The translations under genes were made by a program, and so were the position numbers. From positions 62,001-126,000 of the forward strand of contig JAPJBO010000264.1 of the NCBI GenBank assembly GCA_030068145.1: DNA of 64,000 bases, given 5' to 3'. Below, piece by piece: positions 63,223 to 64,000 of this stretch. A model generated the notes under the pieces. The model was not told where the DNA came from. It searched no databases and worked only from the letters and a program-made list of their open reading frames with translations. Positions within the stretch are counted from its first letter, which is position 1. Each line of letters begins with the position of its first letter. This DNA comes from Diplonema papillatum (Eukaryota; Euglenozoa; Diplonemea; Diplonemida; Diplonemidae).

Positions 63223-64000
63223 GTACGCAGGCCCACCCTCCTTATAGACCGTGATAGACGACGTATACAGCTCCAGGCACACACTGCTGGGGGGGTAGGA
63301 AGGGACCACATAAACCGTGGTGTACTGTTCACCGGGATAAAAAGCGACAAGCATTTCCATGCAGTTCCGACGGACCCTATGGCTTTCCTAGAAAATCTGG
63401 GCAGCGATAGAGAGTTAAATATGAGAAGGTTCAAATTTACTGAGCTCTCTAGACTCGGAAAATGACACCGCCAAGACGTAGAAGAATTCACACGAGCCTC
63501 CTGTGGCATTATGTTTACAAACACACAATAACACCTCCTCGAGAAAAGTTGATCACACGAAACGAATTGTTTGTGCGTGCCGGTTGATCGTTTTCCCACT
63601 TGTATTTACCCTGTGTGTATTCAGGTAAGGAATTCTGATCAACCACCAAAACACGCTGCCTACGTCTTTTTAGCCTGCACAATACATTGAAGGGCAACCC
63701 ACAAGATTGTTAGTACTAAAAAGACAGGCGCTTCGTTTTGTTTGTGCGTGCCGGCCCTTTGCGTATTTGATGTTGTTTCCATCACGCCGGGTAGGAAGGA
63801 CACGGACGAACCTCGCCGCGGCCAGTCACCTCATTCTGGATCGACTCTGTCGAACTATGAGGTCCCATGGGGCGACGTTGAGTTTTCAGAACGCATATTG
63901 ACCGACCGTGGTGTTCTGAACCTTGGTCGTTTTGGCCAAACGGAACCGCTAGATTGCTGCGGTGCTCGAGCCGCTTCAGGCTCAGGGTGTCTCTGAACCC
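63223..64000 (+). other. TatD intron (runs out of the window)
   Basis: 63235-63385 has the block order of the TGAGCCGGTCC MITEs (CGTGATAGAC, GCAGTTCCGACGGACC) but without clear ends. 63330-63560 is the right copy of the exon-flanking direct repeat. 63562-63690 is the AACCGGCACGCACAA repeat reversed. No G-E-x-G-L-D exon was found up to 64000. Confidence 0.55.

Overview
This window is nuclear DNA from a unicellular eukaryote with a repeat-inflated genome. Coding exons are GC-rich, split by long GT-AG introns and carry eukaryote-only proteins: a PIG-U subunit of GPI transamidase, an ACOT9-type thioesterase and an RBM5/RBM10-like splicing protein. Sequence between the exons is of mixed composition and filled with tandem repeats, TIR elements, retroposon tails and broken pieces of large-subunit rRNA. 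The lineage cannot be fixed from this window. Nothing suggests a bacterium, a plasmid or an organelle.

Layout: 1-1.9 kb holds the 3' end of a Q/S-rich gene followed by two decayed copies of that end. 2-31 kb has no intact gene that I can support. It holds dispersed repeats, LSU rRNA pieces, at least three DNA-transposon families with clear ends, two hAT-like transposase relics, LINE fragments with an RNase H tail, and several minisatellites. 31.0-33.35 kb is a two-exon PIG-U gene whose 43-residue last exon is too short to stand out as an ORF. 35.4-39 kb is an unrecognised gene preceded by three truncated copies of its own start and followed by copies of its end, mixed with reversed LSU 3' ends. 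40.4-53.6 kb is an RBM5/RBM10-like gene, joined here from four exons whose splice phases agree (including a 59-nt exon), again surrounded by truncated exon copies. 54.2-57.2 kb is LSU domain V debris and a tandem array of the LSU sarcin-ricin-loop segment. 57.9-60.95 kb is a three-exon ACOT9-like gene followed by three decayed copies of its last ~220 bp. 62.9 kb to the end starts a TatD-family gene that runs out of the window.

All six gene loci are on the plus strand and look unrelated in function (RNA processing, GPI anchoring, acyl-CoA metabolism, nuclease). This is a chromosome segment, not an operon or pathway cluster. The recurring architecture is the notable part. Exons are bordered by partial copies of their own edges, 5' edges copied upstream and 3' edges copied downstream. 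LSU rRNA fragments sit in introns and between genes. Several mobile elements can be delimited to the base by target duplications, some with empty-site comparisons inside the same window. Acceptor sites have C/A-rich rather than T-rich tracts.
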